Source: Cyathus striatus (taxonomy: Eukaryota; Basidiomycota; Agaricomycetes; Agaricales; Nidulariaceae). Taken from it: 64,000 bases of DNA. The first letter of the stretch is position 1. Each line of letters starts with the position of its first letter. Positions 63,964-64,000 of the stretch are shown piece after piece. Under the pieces are notes generated by a model. That model was given only the letters and a program-made list of their open reading frames with translations, ran no database searches and was not told the origin of the DNA. A program made the position numbers and the translations under genes. The stretch lies in assembly GCA_025738555.1 (NCBI GenBank), contig JAOVFP010000022.1, positions 1,364,001-1,428,000 of the forward strand, in the 5' to 3' direction.

Positions 63964-64000
63964 CCACAAAGTGTTTTGTTTAAGGTCACCATCTTGCCTT

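Overview
The window looks like nuclear DNA from a basidiomycete, probably an agaricomycete. Genes carry many short GT-AG introns of about 50-60 bp. The families present are typical of these fungi: F-box/leucine-rich proteins, AA9-type polysaccharide monooxygenases, GMC oxidoreductases, DUF6534 membrane proteins, NRPS-like A-T-TE synthetases and S33 prolyl aminopeptidases. All exon structures were built by eye from reading frames, splice signals and comparison between paralogues inside the window.

Left part, 1-25 kb. The left edge cuts a minus-strand gene for an RGG-rich, SUMO-linked protein whose C-terminal half is a coding minisatellite. From 2.1 to 6.3 kb there is a gene-free array of about 13 tRNA-like units, most of it a tandem duplication of a ~1.7 kb block. 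Then come a SET-domain gene (+), F-box paralogue 1 (+), a three-finger C2H2 regulator (-), a small unknown gene (+), AA9 paralogue 1 (+), a second zinc-finger-like gene (+), an intronless TDP2-like phosphodiesterase (+) and F-box paralogue 2 (-).

Middle, 25-48 kb. This is a compact candidate biosynthetic gene cluster: GMC oxidoreductase 1, an ICMT-like membrane methyltransferase, an A-T-TE NRPS-like synthetase, a DUF6534 membrane protein, two cytochromes P450, a UbiA-type membrane prenyltransferase/cyclase and GMC oxidoreductase 2. Together these suggest an acid-activating synthetase plus a prenyl-transferring or terpene-cyclising enzyme, with tailoring by two P450s, two flavin oxidases and one methyltransferase. 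The product is unknown. A ~1.2 kb non-autonomous transposon with 8-bp target duplication sits inside the cluster. A perfect miniature LTR element with identical 244-bp repeats and target duplication GACAC sits 20 bp beyond its last stop codon.

Right part, 49-64 kb. AA9 paralogue 2 (-) is followed by a large VPS9-domain Rab5 exchange factor gene (-). Then comes a tandem array of prolyl-aminopeptidase-like genes, all minus strand: two apparently intact copies alternating with two broken copies, plus a C-terminal relic. A 604-bp hAT-like non-autonomous element with perfect 8-bp target duplication ends the window.
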